Source: Voacanga thouarsii | Taxonomy: Eukaryota > Streptophyta > Magnoliopsida > Gentianales > Apocynaceae | Length of the DNA stretch: 64,000 nt | NCBI GenBank assembly: GCA_026120185.1 | Contig: JANUWF010001691.1 | Coordinates: 248,001 to 312,000 of the forward strand | Direction: 5' to 3' | Part shown: one piece after another, positions 33,840 through 46,800 of the stretch | Layout: every line of letters begins with the position of its first letter | Numbering within the stretch: position 1 is the stretch's first letter | Position numbers and translations under genes: made by a program | Notes under the pieces: generated by a model | What the model saw: only the letters and a program-made list of their open reading frames with translations | Told to the model about the DNA's origin: nothing | Database searches by the model: none

Positions 33840-35420
33840 AAAATATTTTGCTAGAAATTTTTTAAAATATATCCGATTATCTTTAAATTTTGTCATAAAA
33901 CATTGTTTAGCAATTTTAACAAATCTAACAGTTAGATTGTTAATTTGATACGTATATCTTTGTAAATGCGTTAGGTTTTGAAAATTTTGTTAGATATTAT
34001 ACTAGATTGTATAACAAAATATATCTAATTACTTTTAAATTTACTCATAACACTTTTCTTAGAAATTTTAACAAATTTAAGAATTAGATCTTTAATTTGA
34101 TATACCTATATTTGTAAATGCGTTAGGTTTTGGATTTTTTTTTTTAAATATTATACTAGTTTATGTACCAAAAAATATCCGTTTACCTTCAAATTTTGTC
34201 ATAACACTTTTCATAGTAATTTTAACAAATCTAATGATTGCATCATTAATTTGATATGCCTATCTTTGTAAATGCATTAGGTTTTAGATATTGTTTTAGA
34301 TATTATGCTAGATTATGTACCAAATTATATCTGATTAACTTCAAATTTTGTCATAATAATTTTTTTAGTGATTTTAAAAAATCTAAAGGCTTGATCGTAA
34401 ATTTGATACGCATATCTTTGTAAATGCAATAGGTTTTGGAAATTTTTTTATATATTATGCTAGATTGTATACCAAAATATATCTGATTACTTTTAAATTT
34501 TGTCATACCACTTTTTTTAGTAATTTTAACAAATCTAACTATTGGGTTGTTAATTTGATATGCATATCTTTGTAAATTTAATAGGTTTTTGATATTATTA
34601 TAGATATTATGCAATATTATTTATCAAAATATATCCAATTACCTTTAAATTTTGTCATAAATATTTTTTAGTGATTTTAACATATCTAACGGTTGGATCG
34701 TTAATTTGATACGCATATCTTAGTAAATGCGTTAGGTTCTGGATATTTTTTAGATAATATGCTAGATTATGGGTTAAAATATATCCGATTATCTTTAAAT
34801 TTTATCATAACACTTTTATTAGTGATTTTAAAAAATATAACGGTTGGATTGTTATTTTGATACGCAAATCTTTGTAAATATGTTAGGTTTTAGATATTTT
34901 TCGAGATATTATGATAGATTATATACCAAAATATATCCAATTACCTTTAAATTTTGTCATAACACTTGTCTTAGTGATTTTAACAAAACTAATGGTTAGA
35001 TCGCTAATTTAATATGCCTACCTTTGTATATACGTTAGGTTTTGGATTTTTTTTTTAGATATTACTCTAGATAATGTGCTAGAATATATCTGGTTACCAT
35101 CAAATTTTGTCGTAACACCTTTGTTAGTAATTTTAACAATTCTAACGGTTGGATCGTTAATTTGATATGCATATCTTTGTAAATGCGTTAGGTTTTGGAA
35201 TTTTTTTTAGATATTATGCTAGATTGTGTACCAAAATATATCTGTTTACTTTCAAATTTTGTCATAACACCTTTCTTAGTCATTTTAACAAATCTAATGA
35301 TTGGATCATTAATTTGATATGCCAATCTTTGTAAATATGTTAGGTTTTGGATATTTTTTAAAATATTATGCTAGATTGTGTACCAAAATATATATGATTA
35401 CATTTAAATTTTGTCATAGC
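33840..35420 (+). repeat. Tandem satellite, about 152-bp monomer (left block)
   Basis: The motif TAATTTGATA or close variants recurs at 33941, 34093, 34247, 34398, 34551, 34702, 34853, 35005, 35158 and 35310, with spacings of 151-154 bp. Each monomer also has TTAGGTTTTGGA, AGATATTATGCTAGATT and AAATTTTGTCATAACAC. Ten copies precede the LTR insertion and two follow it. Monomers are AT-rich and diverged. Short open frames within it repeat with the monomer and are not genes. The edges are approximate. Confidence 0.93.
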
Positions 35421-37162
35421 TGAAGGCACAGAAAGTGGGAAAACACAAGGCACGCAATAGAAGCGAACATAAAAAAACTAGAAAAACACAAGAATAGGGA
35501 TTCCAGGACAGGGTCGGCACCGGTTGTGCCATGTCTAAATCCCGAGGTTTTAAAATTTTTACCTCTCATTCAAGTTCTCAAAATTGGCTAGATCGGAACG
35601 TGCGCAACCGGGATAGGTTTTCTAGTAGAAGCCTCTGGTGCGATTCCTACAAGCCTGCTACTCCGCCTTTGCGTGTATCTAAACGTCGAACTCTCGGTCT
35701 TCCTGTATATGGCTTGCCTAACTACTGTTTGGTAAACAACTAACAGGCTAGGGAATTTTCTGGAGAGAGAGACGTCTAGCCTTTTCCACAGAGAAGAAGC
35801 CGTCTCTTAGATTGTGTGTTTTGTAACAACGATGTTGTTTCCAATCCTCCTGTTTAACCTAAATAAAACTCTAGGTTAAACTAGACTGGGCCATTGGACT
35901 CTTAGTTTAACCTTTTGGACTTGATTAATTATTCTAGTTAGAACTAACTTAATGGCCCAACAAATAATTAATTTTTCTAACCCAAATAAACCAATCCAAT
36001 TAAATAAGCCTAAATTAGTTTAGTCCTAAGTTAATCTATAATTATTAAAACTAGGCCAAAACCCTAAATAATTAATTAGCCCATTAAACTAATTTAATTA
36101 ATTCTCTTTCTATGGACCTTTATTTTATTCTAGGCCAATAATTAAATCAGGCTACTTAAATAAAATAAATTCCATTTAATTTGATTTAATTCTTAGCCCG
36201 TATTTGATTAGGGCTCACAGTCTATACAGGGGACCAAAAGACACACCGCCTTGGCTACTAAAATGACCAAAATACCCTCGGCATATAAATAGCTATATTT
36301 TGCATTTTAAATATTTCCTAATATCACCATAAGGAAATATTGACCCCAAGGACCGTGCTGCGTTAGCAAAGTCTCCGACCTACAGGTGTAATGACTAAAA
36401 TACACTTCTATACATCATCGTATATTCAGAGAGAAAGAAGTGTACTAACACCTCTCTAACTAACATCTACCATCCTTAGGCCTCAAAGGGAGCTACACTA
36501 AAGCAAACATCCAAGTCATGTTCCTCAGGGCCCTAGATATTTAGATCATTCAAACAACCACAAAGGGCGATATAGTATAGAAACTATCTTGTACAAGTTT
36601 GTCTTAACTAACTAGTCATACATACCCAACATGCAAGTATATTGGCCCGACGATAGAACCTCACCTATAGCATATCAAAGTATATGCTTCCAGCTTCATC
36701 AAACCACCAACTCATACTCAAGTCGTAGAGTGCTAGTCCATGCTGCAGCGGTAGTAGTCTAGATTTCTACCATATAGTACTTTTAGAAAACACTATTACA
36801 TGTCATGTTCTACGTATTCGAAATATACTTATGTCATGAAGTGAGTGGACTACTTACTGGCTTAAGGTAAGCCATTCCCCATTTATAATTCACAACATAA
36901 TAACCTAGATATGATGAGATTCTCATTCTCATCAGTCGGTTAAGAACAAAAGTTAATGTGTTAAGTAACCCATGATCCATACCTTACTGTGAAAGACCTC
37001 CATTCATATGGACCATTTACTTAAACACAATGGGTCTTTTCCAAACGTTATTGTGCACAAATAAAATTGTACATTCACAAACAATTTGTGAAAATAATTT
37101 TTTTTATTAAAACATTCAATTTTTACATCAGAAATCTAGTCTAAGAGGATATACATCCAACA
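35421..37162 (-). mobile_element. Copia solo LTR (1742 bp) inside the satellite, TSD ATAGC/ATAAC
   Basis: Read on the minus strand it begins TGTTGGATGTATATCC and ends TGCCTTCA. It aligns to the copia LTR at 18577-19979 plus 33227-33664. It is flanked by ATAGC (35416-35420) and ATAAC (37163-37167). Neighbouring monomers read ATAAC, so the left copy mutated. Removing it restores the 152-bp spacing (151 bp between the motifs at 35310 and 37208). No internal sequence remains, so it is a solo LTR. The frame at 35531-35743 lies entirely inside it. Confidence 0.93.
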
Positions 37163-37387
37163 ATAACACTTTTCTTAGTGATTTAACAAATCTAACAGTT
37201 GGATAGTTAATTTGATATGCCAATCTTTGTAAGTGCATTAGGTTTTGGATTTGTTTTTAGATATTATGCTAGTAATGTGCAAAAATATATCCGATTACCT
37301 TCAAATTTTGTCATAACACATTTTTTTAGTAATTTTAACAAATTTAACAGTTGGATCATTAATTTGATATGCCAATATGTATTTAGC
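37163..37387 (+). repeat. Tandem satellite, about 152-bp monomer (right block)
   Basis: Two further monomers with TAATTTGATA at 37208 and 37360 continue the array in register after the LTR insertion. The array then dissolves into (TA)n at about 37388. Confidence 0.9.
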
Positions 37388-37418
<31 letters not shown>

Positions 37419-37550
37419 TATAAATATAGTATATGAATATGTATTAATATATATACATATAGATATATATGTGTGTGTATTTATTATATATATATATATA
37501 TGTTATATAGACACACATACACATACATACACACACACACACACGCACAC
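37388..37550. repeat. Compound (TA)n / (CA)n microsatellite
   Basis: Interrupted TA dinucleotide runs (37388-37422 and about 37484-37501) are followed by an AC-rich run to about 37550. Confidence 0.9.
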
Positions 37551-37984
37551 AAATAATACTTACATATGACAAAATTACAATAATTCATAATATTAATATA
37601 TATTTTATTTAAATATAATAATATACAATAATTATATAATATAATATATATTTTATATAACATTTAAATTAATCAGGTAAATGGATAAAGAATTATAATG
37701 CCCATAATCGAATCCAATTATATAGAATAAATAGGTAAACGGATTCAGGTCGAAACGGTAATAAAATAATTATGTTAGACCCGTTATAAAATAACTTTCG
37801 GGTCGAGTATGGGCATACCAACTCATTGACAGCCCTCATTTTATTAGTCGGAAATATCATTGCCCACCCCACCCATTCCTCTTTACTAAATCCAGATTCT
37901 CTGGTAGAAATCCCTTGTCCCTAAAATCAGTAACCATAGGCACTTCAAACCTCGGCTCACGTTATAACAAAACGCTGCCTTGCC
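37551..37984. other. AT-rich spacer and possible 5' leader of the C2 fragment
   Basis: No gene is seen. The last 130 bp before 37985 are less AT-rich and CT-rich, like a plant 5' leader. Confidence 0.4.
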
Positions 37985-38278
37985 ATGGCAACAACCACCT
38001 CTCAGCTGCCATCAAAGCTTTACAACCTCGACATTACGATCGTCTCTGCTAAGCATATAAAAAACATGAACTGGCACCAAGGTGATCTGAAACCTTATTG
38101 TATCTTCTGGGTCGATCTTGACCATCGTCTAGCCACCAAATCTCAAGGCCGGTCATGTGCTGTCCGGCCCAACATCAAATGGGGAGCTTTCACCGTTACA
38201 TTCAAAGCCCAGAATGGGAGAGGCGGGGAGTCGGGGAGGGGCGAAGGAGGGATTCGGATGAAGGTGGTGGAGCTCTAG
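37985..38278 (+). pseudogene. 5' fragment of a C2-domain gene
   Basis: The ATG at 37985 sits in a good plant start context (GCCATGGCA). The first 60 or so residues read MATTTSQLPSKLYNLDITIV, SAKHIKNMNW, GDLKPYCIFWVDLDHRLATK and then S. This resembles the first half of C2 domains in plant C2-domain proteins (LDLTI.SAK.LKNVNW..GDLKPY.V.WVDPDRR.ATK). C2 domains bind membranes, often with calcium. After about residue 60 the similarity ends and the product turns Gly/Arg-rich before a stop at 38278. A C2 domain is about 120 residues, so only half is present. It could be a truncated host gene or a fragment carried by a transposon. Confidence 0.6.
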
Positions 38279-40329
38279 CGGCACCAGGGATGAAGGCTCC
38301 TCCTGACGCTAATGGGGAAGCAGCTGCAGCAGCTCCTGCGGTGGCCACGATGGGAGAGGCTGGCAGTCAGAGAGGGGCAAGAAATGAAGAAGTTGTGGAT
38401 ATGCTACCGTAGATAGTGGTGGATGATGATGGGTTTGTGTTGAACTTCTATTCACTCTATTGGAATGATTGTTCAGTGCAAGAACTTGTTTAGAGCTATG
38501 GGTAGCCTCCAAATATCTACATTACACTAAAAGTTCGATGAGATTTCTTTTCCCTTATTTTTCAAGATTTTAGCTTTTACAGGTTTTTTTATTGTGCTTG
38601 AGTTTTGAAATTTTGTGCATGATCTAATGAATTCAATTGATGGGTTTGTGATTTTGTATAGTAATCAAACTGTTTTGTACTAATTTCATTTGGAATTTGT
38701 ATGTGAAGGAGTTAACACTTTAAGGAGATTTCTATATATTTAATCTTTAGGACCAATGCATATCTTGAGCTAAGGTGCTAATATGATTTGGAGAAGGACG
38801 GGAGATTTTCATTGTAATGGTAGTTTGGCTTTTTATGAGTTTTTATGGATTGCATTTTGTAAAGGAGTCTAGATTTGTGATTGGCATGAATTCTTTGAGA
38901 AGGTTAAGGTGTAATTGAATTTTAAAAGTGCTATATGTTTGTTTTTGGCAATGTGGCAATGAGATTAGTGAGCTTTTATCATGTTTTGTTTTCATGATCT
39001 TGTGAAAAATGGGATATATATATCTATGAGAAAGTGTACTTCATTTTGTATTTCGTTTTAAGTTAAGGAAAGTTGTTCTAATCTCTATTGAATGAATTAG
39101 TGGTAGGTTTTGGTTGGTATGGCTACATTGATTGGGCTTAATTAGTACATAGGGGGTGGTATGTTTTCTTCTTGCCTTAGGTTTCACATAGCTTTTCTCT
39201 TTGGAGTATGATGAATGCTAAACCAAATGTCTATATGATTGAATTGTTTTTCTGTGCTTTTCTCTACAGTGATTGATCAATTCTTGTATTTTTGATAATT
39301 GGTTTTTTATCAAGAATTTGGGCCTTCATTTGTGTTGTTTGAGCCTTCAAACTATCTTCATTGAAAGGTTAATTTTCCTAGGTTTTGAGGGTAGATTATG
39401 CTTGCATTCTCGTTGAACTTTATTGAACAAAAGTCTACTATTTTGGCATACTTTTGAGTGACAAAATTGCAGCCTTGCTTCTTGTGATTAAGAGTTGCTT
39501 TGGAGGCCCATTCATGTCACTACCAAAGTGGTATCATATCTGCAAATTTTTTATTTCAATCAAGCTTTTTTCGTTGGGTAAAATATACAAGTTTCTTTAA
39601 GAACATTGCTTACAAAATTTAAAATCTCAGAAGTCTTATTCCGCTATTTTTGTTAGCTATACAATTTAAATCTTTGCCAGTTACTTACTGCGAAGTTATT
39701 TCTTGATATTGAGTTGATCGTATTGGGAATGAAATTTTCTTGTGAACTTTAAGTATTGAATAGTTACAAGGTTGAAATTTCTTACTTGTCTTGAATGATG
39801 AATTTGTGCACACCAAGTGTTTAACATAGTGACTTATGCCTTTGGAATGCACTTATGAGTCCTCCATTGCTTTCATCCTTGAAATATCATTGTTTCCTTG
39901 CTTATTAACTTGTTCTTAGTGGGATAAAACTTTTCGTTTGCTACCAGAAAGTTTTTTCATTTGTGCTCTATGCTAAAGCAAGAAAGCAATTGGTGCATCT
40001 TTAGCTCATATGGATTTATCTCTTAAGTCCTAAATTCCTTGTGTTGTCATTGCCTTAGGTGAATATGTAGATCATCAAATTGTTCCCTTGAGGTTGTGAT
40101 GGCAACACATTACATTCTTATCCTTTTTTGAACTACTTGGCTATCAAGTGTTTGATAAAATGCTTAAATATTTCTAGAATACTATATAAGAATTCTTAGC
40201 CTTTATCTATCATTTTCTTTTAACTTTTTTGTTATATTTCTTGTTATTGGTGTGTTGTATACCTAGATTAAAATTTCCTTATGATATTTAGGATTAATTT
40301 GAACATTATCCATCTTTAAGTTATGGGTT
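38279..40329. other. Region without a recognisable gene
   Basis: An Ala/Gly-coding GC-richer patch to about 38410 may belong to the C2 fragment in another frame. The rest is T-rich. A primer-site-like GTGGTATCATATC at about 39529 and blocks resembling the leader of element A (around 40140-40190) hint at an old LTR-retrotransposon leader, but nothing is firm. Confidence 0.35.
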
Positions 40330-40640
40330 TCTATGTTAACAATCATGATAAACGTATATGTACCAAAGAATATAATGAAGGACATATAATATTATGTTTA
40401 TATGTGGATGATATTCTAAATTTTGAGACAAACCTAGACATTATTTAGAAAGTGAAAAGTTATTTATCAGACAAATTTGAAATGAAAGATTTGGTAGAAG
40501 CTCAATTTTAGGTATGAGACTGAGATGAACTCAAGGACAAATATATTTAGATCAATCTATTACTTTTGAAAAGATGTTGGAAAAGTTTAGATTTTATGAT
40601 ATTAAAAACGTGTCCACTCTATTTTATTCTCCTAGATCAA
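40330..40640 (+). pseudogene. Copia reverse transcriptase scrap
   Basis: In one frame the sequence reads KEYNEGHIILCLYVDDILNF, with the catalytic YVDD intact at 40401-40412, then SYLSDKFEMKDLVEAQF. These are adjacent motifs of the copia reverse transcriptase (LYVDD, then a FEMKDLGEA-like motif). Stops and frame changes break it and neither side continues into recognisable copia sequence. It is unrelated in sequence to the copia element at 15346-18576 beyond family motifs. Confidence 0.75.
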
Positions 40641-41683
40641 GAATGGAGTTGCTTTTTTTTTTTTATTTTTTTTAATAAATTTCCACCTTTTTCTTTTCCT
40701 TTTCATGTCAAGGCAATTTCTTGAAAGCTAGTCACTTATACATAGAAATAGTTGAACACAATATAGATTTCAAAGGCAGAAAATGCAACACGTTAGGTAG
40801 TTTTTGTTTTATATCTGGCTTTTGTGCTTTTCTGGCTTTTGTGCAACATGTAATGCAACATGTTGGTTGAATTATGTCTAGCTTTTGTGATTTTCTGGTA
40901 ATGATATGTTATGTAGTTTTTCGTTTTATAAAATTTTCTTTTTGTTTCTTCTTCCAATTTCTTCTCCAAAAGACGAGGCATTATGATGTTTCTAGCAACA
41001 GAAATTAAATAGGAATTGAAGTAAGTACATATAATCTTTTGGAATTTTCATGAATTTTTTGACCTTTTTTTCATCCTCTTGTGGGATGGTATTCTTAGAA
41101 GTTTCAAAGTTATTTACAAAAGTGAGTTTGCCAGTGTACGCCAACCATTTTTGTTCCTTGTCATTTTTAACTTCAAGGACTCCGTGATTGAAAATGATCA
41201 TGATTCCAAATTTTATGTTAAAGTGGATGATTGCATATATCTGAAACCAGATTTGTAATGACTTTAGATTAGATTTGTAGCTTTTTTAAGAAGTAATCTT
41301 GTCCCCCTTTTTTTTTTCTTAATGATTGGAGGAATGAGATTAAGGTGGTTGAAGGTTCATTTAATTATGGAATTGTTTTTTGTCCTGAATGAATTTTTAT
41401 GACTTCTGATGGATGTCATGCTTAGAATTGTGGTTTGTTTTGGACTATTTTGAACTAATATCAAGGATTAGATTCATGATACTTATTAGACTCCATTTAG
41501 TTTTTTTTTCTGTATATTACGTTATTATTAATGGAAGATGGCATTTTGAATATTCATTCAATAGGTGATAGTTAGATGTTAATATTAGAGGTTTTCATAG
41601 TTCTATATGTATAGTAGATGATCTTGTTAAAGTATAAGGAAAAAAATTGTCAATATCATCATATTGAATTCAATGTTCATTCA
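40641..41683. other. AT-rich region without a recognisable gene
   Basis: T-homopolymers near 40652-40670 and imperfect repeats of TCTGGCTTTTGTGC at about 40814-40885. Nothing else could be assigned. Confidence 0.4.
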
Positions 41684-41689
41684 CTACGG

Positions 41690-42203
41690 ATGAAAAAAAT
41701 TCAGAAAATTGTCCAAAAAATGCGTACTATTTTTTCCAAAGCTTTAAAGCATGGCAAAAAGTATTAATTACAATAGCAAGAAAATTGTAGCAAATGGGCA
41801 TTACCCACGATTATGCCAATTTAAAAAAGAATCATTACAAAAAGGATTATTTCCAATAGAAAGTCAATTGAAACAAATAATATTCCCTATAGTTGTAAAA
41901 TGTTAAAAAAAATCGTGACAAAAAATTGAAATCTTTGCCAACAGTTAATAACCGTTACGAAAAACTGTAGCAAAAGTCTATGAAGAAATACCACACTTTA
42001 TTTACAATGACTCCAAAACTGTGGTAAATCTATGGTAAAAGGTATTCCCCACGGCTACATACCAGTGCCAAACTTTTGCAACAGCCGTAACATCCACGCC
42101 TCGAAAATCTTAGCATTTCCGTAGCAAAAACTTATTTGCTACAGTTTTGGCCAATTTCGCCACACTTTCTCTGGCATTGCTAAAAGTCACTTTTTTTGTA
42201 GTG
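41690..42203 (-). mobile_element. CACTA-type transposon terminus with subterminal repeats
   Basis: The segment ends TTTTTTTGTAGTG at 42203, which on the minus strand is CACTACAAAAAAAG, a typical plant CACTA end. The preceding 500 bp hold many short degenerate repeats of the type GTAGCAAA, CTGTGGTAAA and GCTACAGTTTTGG in both orientations. These are the subterminal transposase-binding repeats of this class. It interrupts the leader of the minus-strand copia element F. The opposite end and the duplication could not be fixed. A CACTACGG at 41682 is a candidate but its 3-bp flanks do not match. Confidence 0.7.
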
Positions 42204-42206
42204 TAC

Positions 42207-42535
42207 AGAGGTCAATGCATTCACCACTTTCTCTCAGAATGAAAACAAATACTTTTCTAGATTTCTCTCAGAATGAAAAAACCATTTTTCCATAAAACAA
42301 AGAAAGGAAAAATAAGCAAGAGACTCGGAGCCAAGAACAGAACAATTCTTAATCAAACGAATCATAGAAACGTTTTGTAGGATCCAACTATATGCGTGAA
42401 ATAATTTCAGACATAGGCAACAAAATTAACGGAAAATAATTTTTCCAGAAACATGATCGCAACATGAAACGGAAAACAGAGATAAACATGAAACAACTTT
42501 CATAGTGAACAAATGTCCGTAAAATATATACAAGT
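42207..42535 (-). other. Leader of copia element F (minus strand)
   Basis: Sequence downstream (on the minus strand) of the primer-binding site. It contains a duplicated TTTTCATTCTGAGAGAAA block (42232-42250 and 42266-42281 on the plus strand). It is cut by the CACTA terminus at 42203, so the element's genes are not in view. Confidence 0.55.
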
Positions 42536-42548
42536 GACTTTGATGCCA
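42536..42548 (-). other. Primer-binding site of copia element F
   Basis: On the minus strand TGGCATCAAAGTC lies 1 bp after the LTR end CTAACA. It matches the initiator tRNA-Met primer site TGGTATCAGAGCA at 9 of 13 positions, three of the four changes being transitions. This fixes the orientation of the LTR. Confidence 0.65.
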
Positions 42549-43894
42549 CTGTTAGAATCCATACATACATCAAATATGCATTATGCAGCGGAAATAAAAG
42601 GATTGTATGACAAGAGGATCTCATGTATGTGTTGATACAGATTAAAACCAAGGAATATACCTTTTTAGTAATGTCTCTGCAATTCAAAAATGTATTCCGA
42701 CTGCTGAGGCATGATCCAATACAAAACCAGTCTCTCGTCGCCACAACTAGAGTCTAAGAGTGAGACTCCCTCAAATAATATCCATAGAAGGATGCTCACT
42801 CAATGAAACCCGAACATAGTCTCTGTGCTAGTAGAGAAAAACAGTGATGGCTAGGGTAATATCACAGAGAAGAAGAAGGGGAGAGTCGTGTGTTGTTTTT
42901 TTAGAGAGAACAATTTTTCTCTATGTTTGCAAAGATAAAACAACCACGACATATTTTAAGGAAAAAATTCCAGAAAACACACCGATACAAAGCTCTGTGA
43001 ATTCTAATCAAAATAGAATTCATTAAATTGTAATTGGAACCTTCAAGTTCTTATAATTACAATCTGGCTTAGAAATTATAACTAATTATAATTTAGCCTA
43101 AATAACTTCTACTTCTCACAATTAACACCATAATGTTATCATACAACATCTTGAGTACATAATCCTCTATTGTGTGTGACCTATTAGGTTTTCCAATCTA
43201 TTGGTAGCGAATATGAATTAATCCAAATATCTTTGAGATTAATAATCCTTAATAATTTAAAATTAATCTATTAATTCTAAACATGATTGGTTTATTAATT
43301 CATCAATTAATAAACCTATATTTAGCAGATCATGAACTGTATCTAGCAACACATCATTACCACCCAAGAGTCCAGGATATTAAGTGGCTTGGCATGAACC
43401 CGTCAATAACAAAGTACAGTGCAATAAACTCATTTCACCATACCATATCTTATTCGGTTTGGAGTACGGAATTAGTGCCAACTCCCTCTAGTATAAATAT
43501 TAATTCTGGCCTAAATATGTTAGTTCTTGTACCAGAAATCCACTACTCTACATGTGTATAAATTGGAACTATTTTCAATACACAATCACCTTAGCCAAGG
43601 ATTTTAGATTAGTAATTCCAACAAGTGGTAGTGAGATATTCCCCTGTACTATTAGGAGTGGTGAATCATTTATTGACCTTCTTGACTACTTTCATTTACC
43701 TTACATTGTACCCAATATCCATCCCATAAGCAGCCCTCGATCTGGCTTCAGAGATTAAAATCAAAGTATAATGCTCAGTAAAAAAGGTACCTTGGAGATC
43801 TCAAGTCTAAGGATACTGGCACATTTGCTATAACGAGATTCTATCACTCGCACTACATAGTTGTCCATGTAATTATCTCCTAGTCATGTCTTCC

Positions 43895-46800
43895 TGTAAT
43901 ACCCCGCCCAAAACCACCTTTGACTATGGGAAAAAGTCATGCATTGCATAGCATCTTGCATTTTATGTGGTAGATAGAATAATTTTATTTGCATGATGCA
44001 TGTGAATTTTTCAGTTGCTCTTGCATTTGAATTAATTGATGTGAAATAGGTGTGTTGTTAAAGACTTGTTTAAGGGAGGTTTGGTCAAAGACTTGGAAGG
44101 ATGAGTATTGGGGTGGTAAGAACTTCTTGTAGAAAAATTAGCATTGGAGTTGTTTTGGAATAGCGGGGAGGTTGGTGATTTCCTTTGGTGACCCGAGTTC
44201 GAATCCTACCTTTTGTGAAGTAAGTTTCTCTTCTTGAAATTCTTTTCTTTAGACCGTTTCTTATCTTGGCCAAAAAAGAATCTAGCTATCCTAGAGAAAT
44301 TTTAGTATTTTTACTCCAAGGAAATAAGTCTCTATATTTATTTCCTAAATTCAAGGACTTTGATGTGAATAAAGTTCACCTTTAATTTTCAGCTCGTGTT
44401 CCTTAGGATTTTCTAAAAAACCCCTAGCTAGGAGCCACTTTGAAGAATTTCAAGTGGTATAAAACTCTTCTTGATGAATATTAGAGTTAGGGAATATATT
44501 AGGGAAAAATCTTATTTCACCTCTTCAAGAATTCTAGCCATAATCCTTTTATTTATTTAATTGTTTTAGAGAAATATTTTAACTAAAGTCTTAGATATTT
44601 TCTTTGGGTTTAAATGCCACTTCCATAGGAGTAAGACTCTATATTTAACTCCTAAGTTCAAGGATTTTAGCTAAGGATGAAATTTGTTTTATTTTCAGCT
44701 TTTGTCCCCTTGAATTTTCGGAAACCCTAAGCTGGAAATATTCTGGATTTTTTTCCAGATTTTGTCCGCCACCTTGGAGCACCTTTAGCTCAATCCAAAC
44801 ACTTCTAGGACTAGAGGAAATCTTATCCAAATCCTTGATAAAACCAGATTTTATTTCAATCCAAATTCAACTAGGATTTCTTCCTTTTCCTAGTTGAATT
44901 TCGGCAGCTTTGAATCTACATAAGCTGTCCGAAATTCCAGCCATCTTTAGCTACAATCCAACTCTGAAAATCCTAGCTCAAAACACCTAGAACACTCCTT
45001 AATAATTCAACTACCTTAGCTGCACAAAACCAGAATTTTATTCACACAAAAACACTGAAATTCGTCCAGCATATACATAGAAAAATTCGGACAGCTTGGT
45101 GCAGGATTTTCGGCCAGCTTTGTGTTCCTACTTCAACCGAAATTCTGCACACATCATTCACTGAAAAACCCCAGCTAAACAAGCTATTTTCAGTGCCCAA
45201 AACCCTCAATTTTCCTCTGGAAATTTCGGTAGAATTATAGCAGCCAAACCAGTCCAAAACTTGCTACACTTGCACAGAATTTTCACAGCACTTGCACAGG
45301 ATTTTTCAGTCATCAAAATCCACTCAAACTCTTCCTTGTTTAGCCCAAAATTCTAAACACATACAGCTCTTCCTTTGAGCAGTGTTTTGGCCAGCTTAGA
45401 GGAGCAAATCGTAGAATTTTTTTCCTCCATAAAACTCCCCTAAAATCGGCAGTAAGGAGGAGCGCGCAAGCTGGAAATTTTGCCTTTGCTGTCCAAGAAA
45501 CCTAAAGCCATTAGGAGTCTATCTAAACATCACCATCTAACCCTAAACCAATCTTCTCCAACTTTAAATCATAACCACCGTTTACCCTATCCATTCTACA
45601 CAAAAATTTCAGCAACTTCTCTCTGCAAAATTTTCGAAACCACAAGAGTTATTCCAAGAAAAAATCGAACACACCTTAAGGTAAGCACAAATCCTTTCAA
45701 CCTCTTAATGCCGTTTTCTCTAATGATTCTTTTCTCTTTCTTCTACCCTTAAATCACGTCTTATAGAGGCTGATTTCCTCTACTTCCTAAATTTTTGGTC
45801 AACTGAAGCAAAGGAGGTAGCTTCTCTCTTCTTCTCAAGCGAACTCGGGACGATCACCATAGGAGCATCGAAACCCCATTACCCGGTAGTTGCAAGGTAA
45901 GGGAATACCCTCCCTTGATGTTGAAAGTAATGTGTAATGGTGTTTATTAGCGAGATAAACATGTGGTCGTAGTATTTGATCTTTGGGGATTGAATAGTTT
46001 ACTTGGAATTAAATAGGAGATTGCGAATTGTTATGAAAATAAATGGGATTAGAGCATGTTTGAATTAATTGAAACCCTGATCATGATATTATATGGTTTA
46101 GATCAGGAGGATAATTGAGGAAAGCCATCTGTGAATTTATCGCATTTATCTGAGGCATATCAAGTAAGTCCTTGCATAAACTCTTTTATTAAATGTTGTG
46201 ATGGTAAGTCCTTTTATAAATTGTTTTGTTAAATGTTGTGATGGTGAGTCAATGTTGTGAAGCTTTGTAAAGCTATTGTTAAACTGTGTTTGCCTGGGTT
46301 GTAAACGTGAATATTGATTCTTTAAACGGTTTTGCCAAACTAACGATTTTTAGCAAGAAAACTATTATTTTCCTTAAATTTTTAGAAATCTCTTTTAAAG
46401 AAAACCACGTTTTACAAAGCCAAGGTTTGAAAATATTTTGAATCAGGAATTGACGGATATGTTCGTTGAGTACTTAATAAGGGTAGGCTAACAATACTAG
46501 TCATGGAGGGCTAGCGTAAGTCTTCTTGCAGGAGGCCACCTCCAGAAGATGAATTTTGCTTGAAAAGGCGACAGTGTTGGTTGGTCAGGCCAGTCCGAGC
46601 TAGCATTATGCCTGAAAGGTATTATTTATATTCCCAGCATGGAGACCCGGATAGTTTTGTTGGGTGTAGAGATGGAGGAGTATCTCACCTGGTGGGCTGT
46701 ACACTCACCTTGATCAAAACGCCCAACGTGTGGTAATATGGTCCGGACAAGGTGCACAAAGTGTGGTGCCTTGGCCAATTTGTTCTCATGGAGCCCAACG

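Noticed and set aside
33840..37387. CRISPR-like or gene-coding repeat
   Set aside because: Units are contiguous 152-bp monomers without unique spacers. The open frames within repeat with the monomer and are broken.
39525..39545. Primer-binding site of another retrotransposon
   Set aside because: GTGGTATCATATC has too few matches to TGGTATCAGAGC and no LTR end was found before it.
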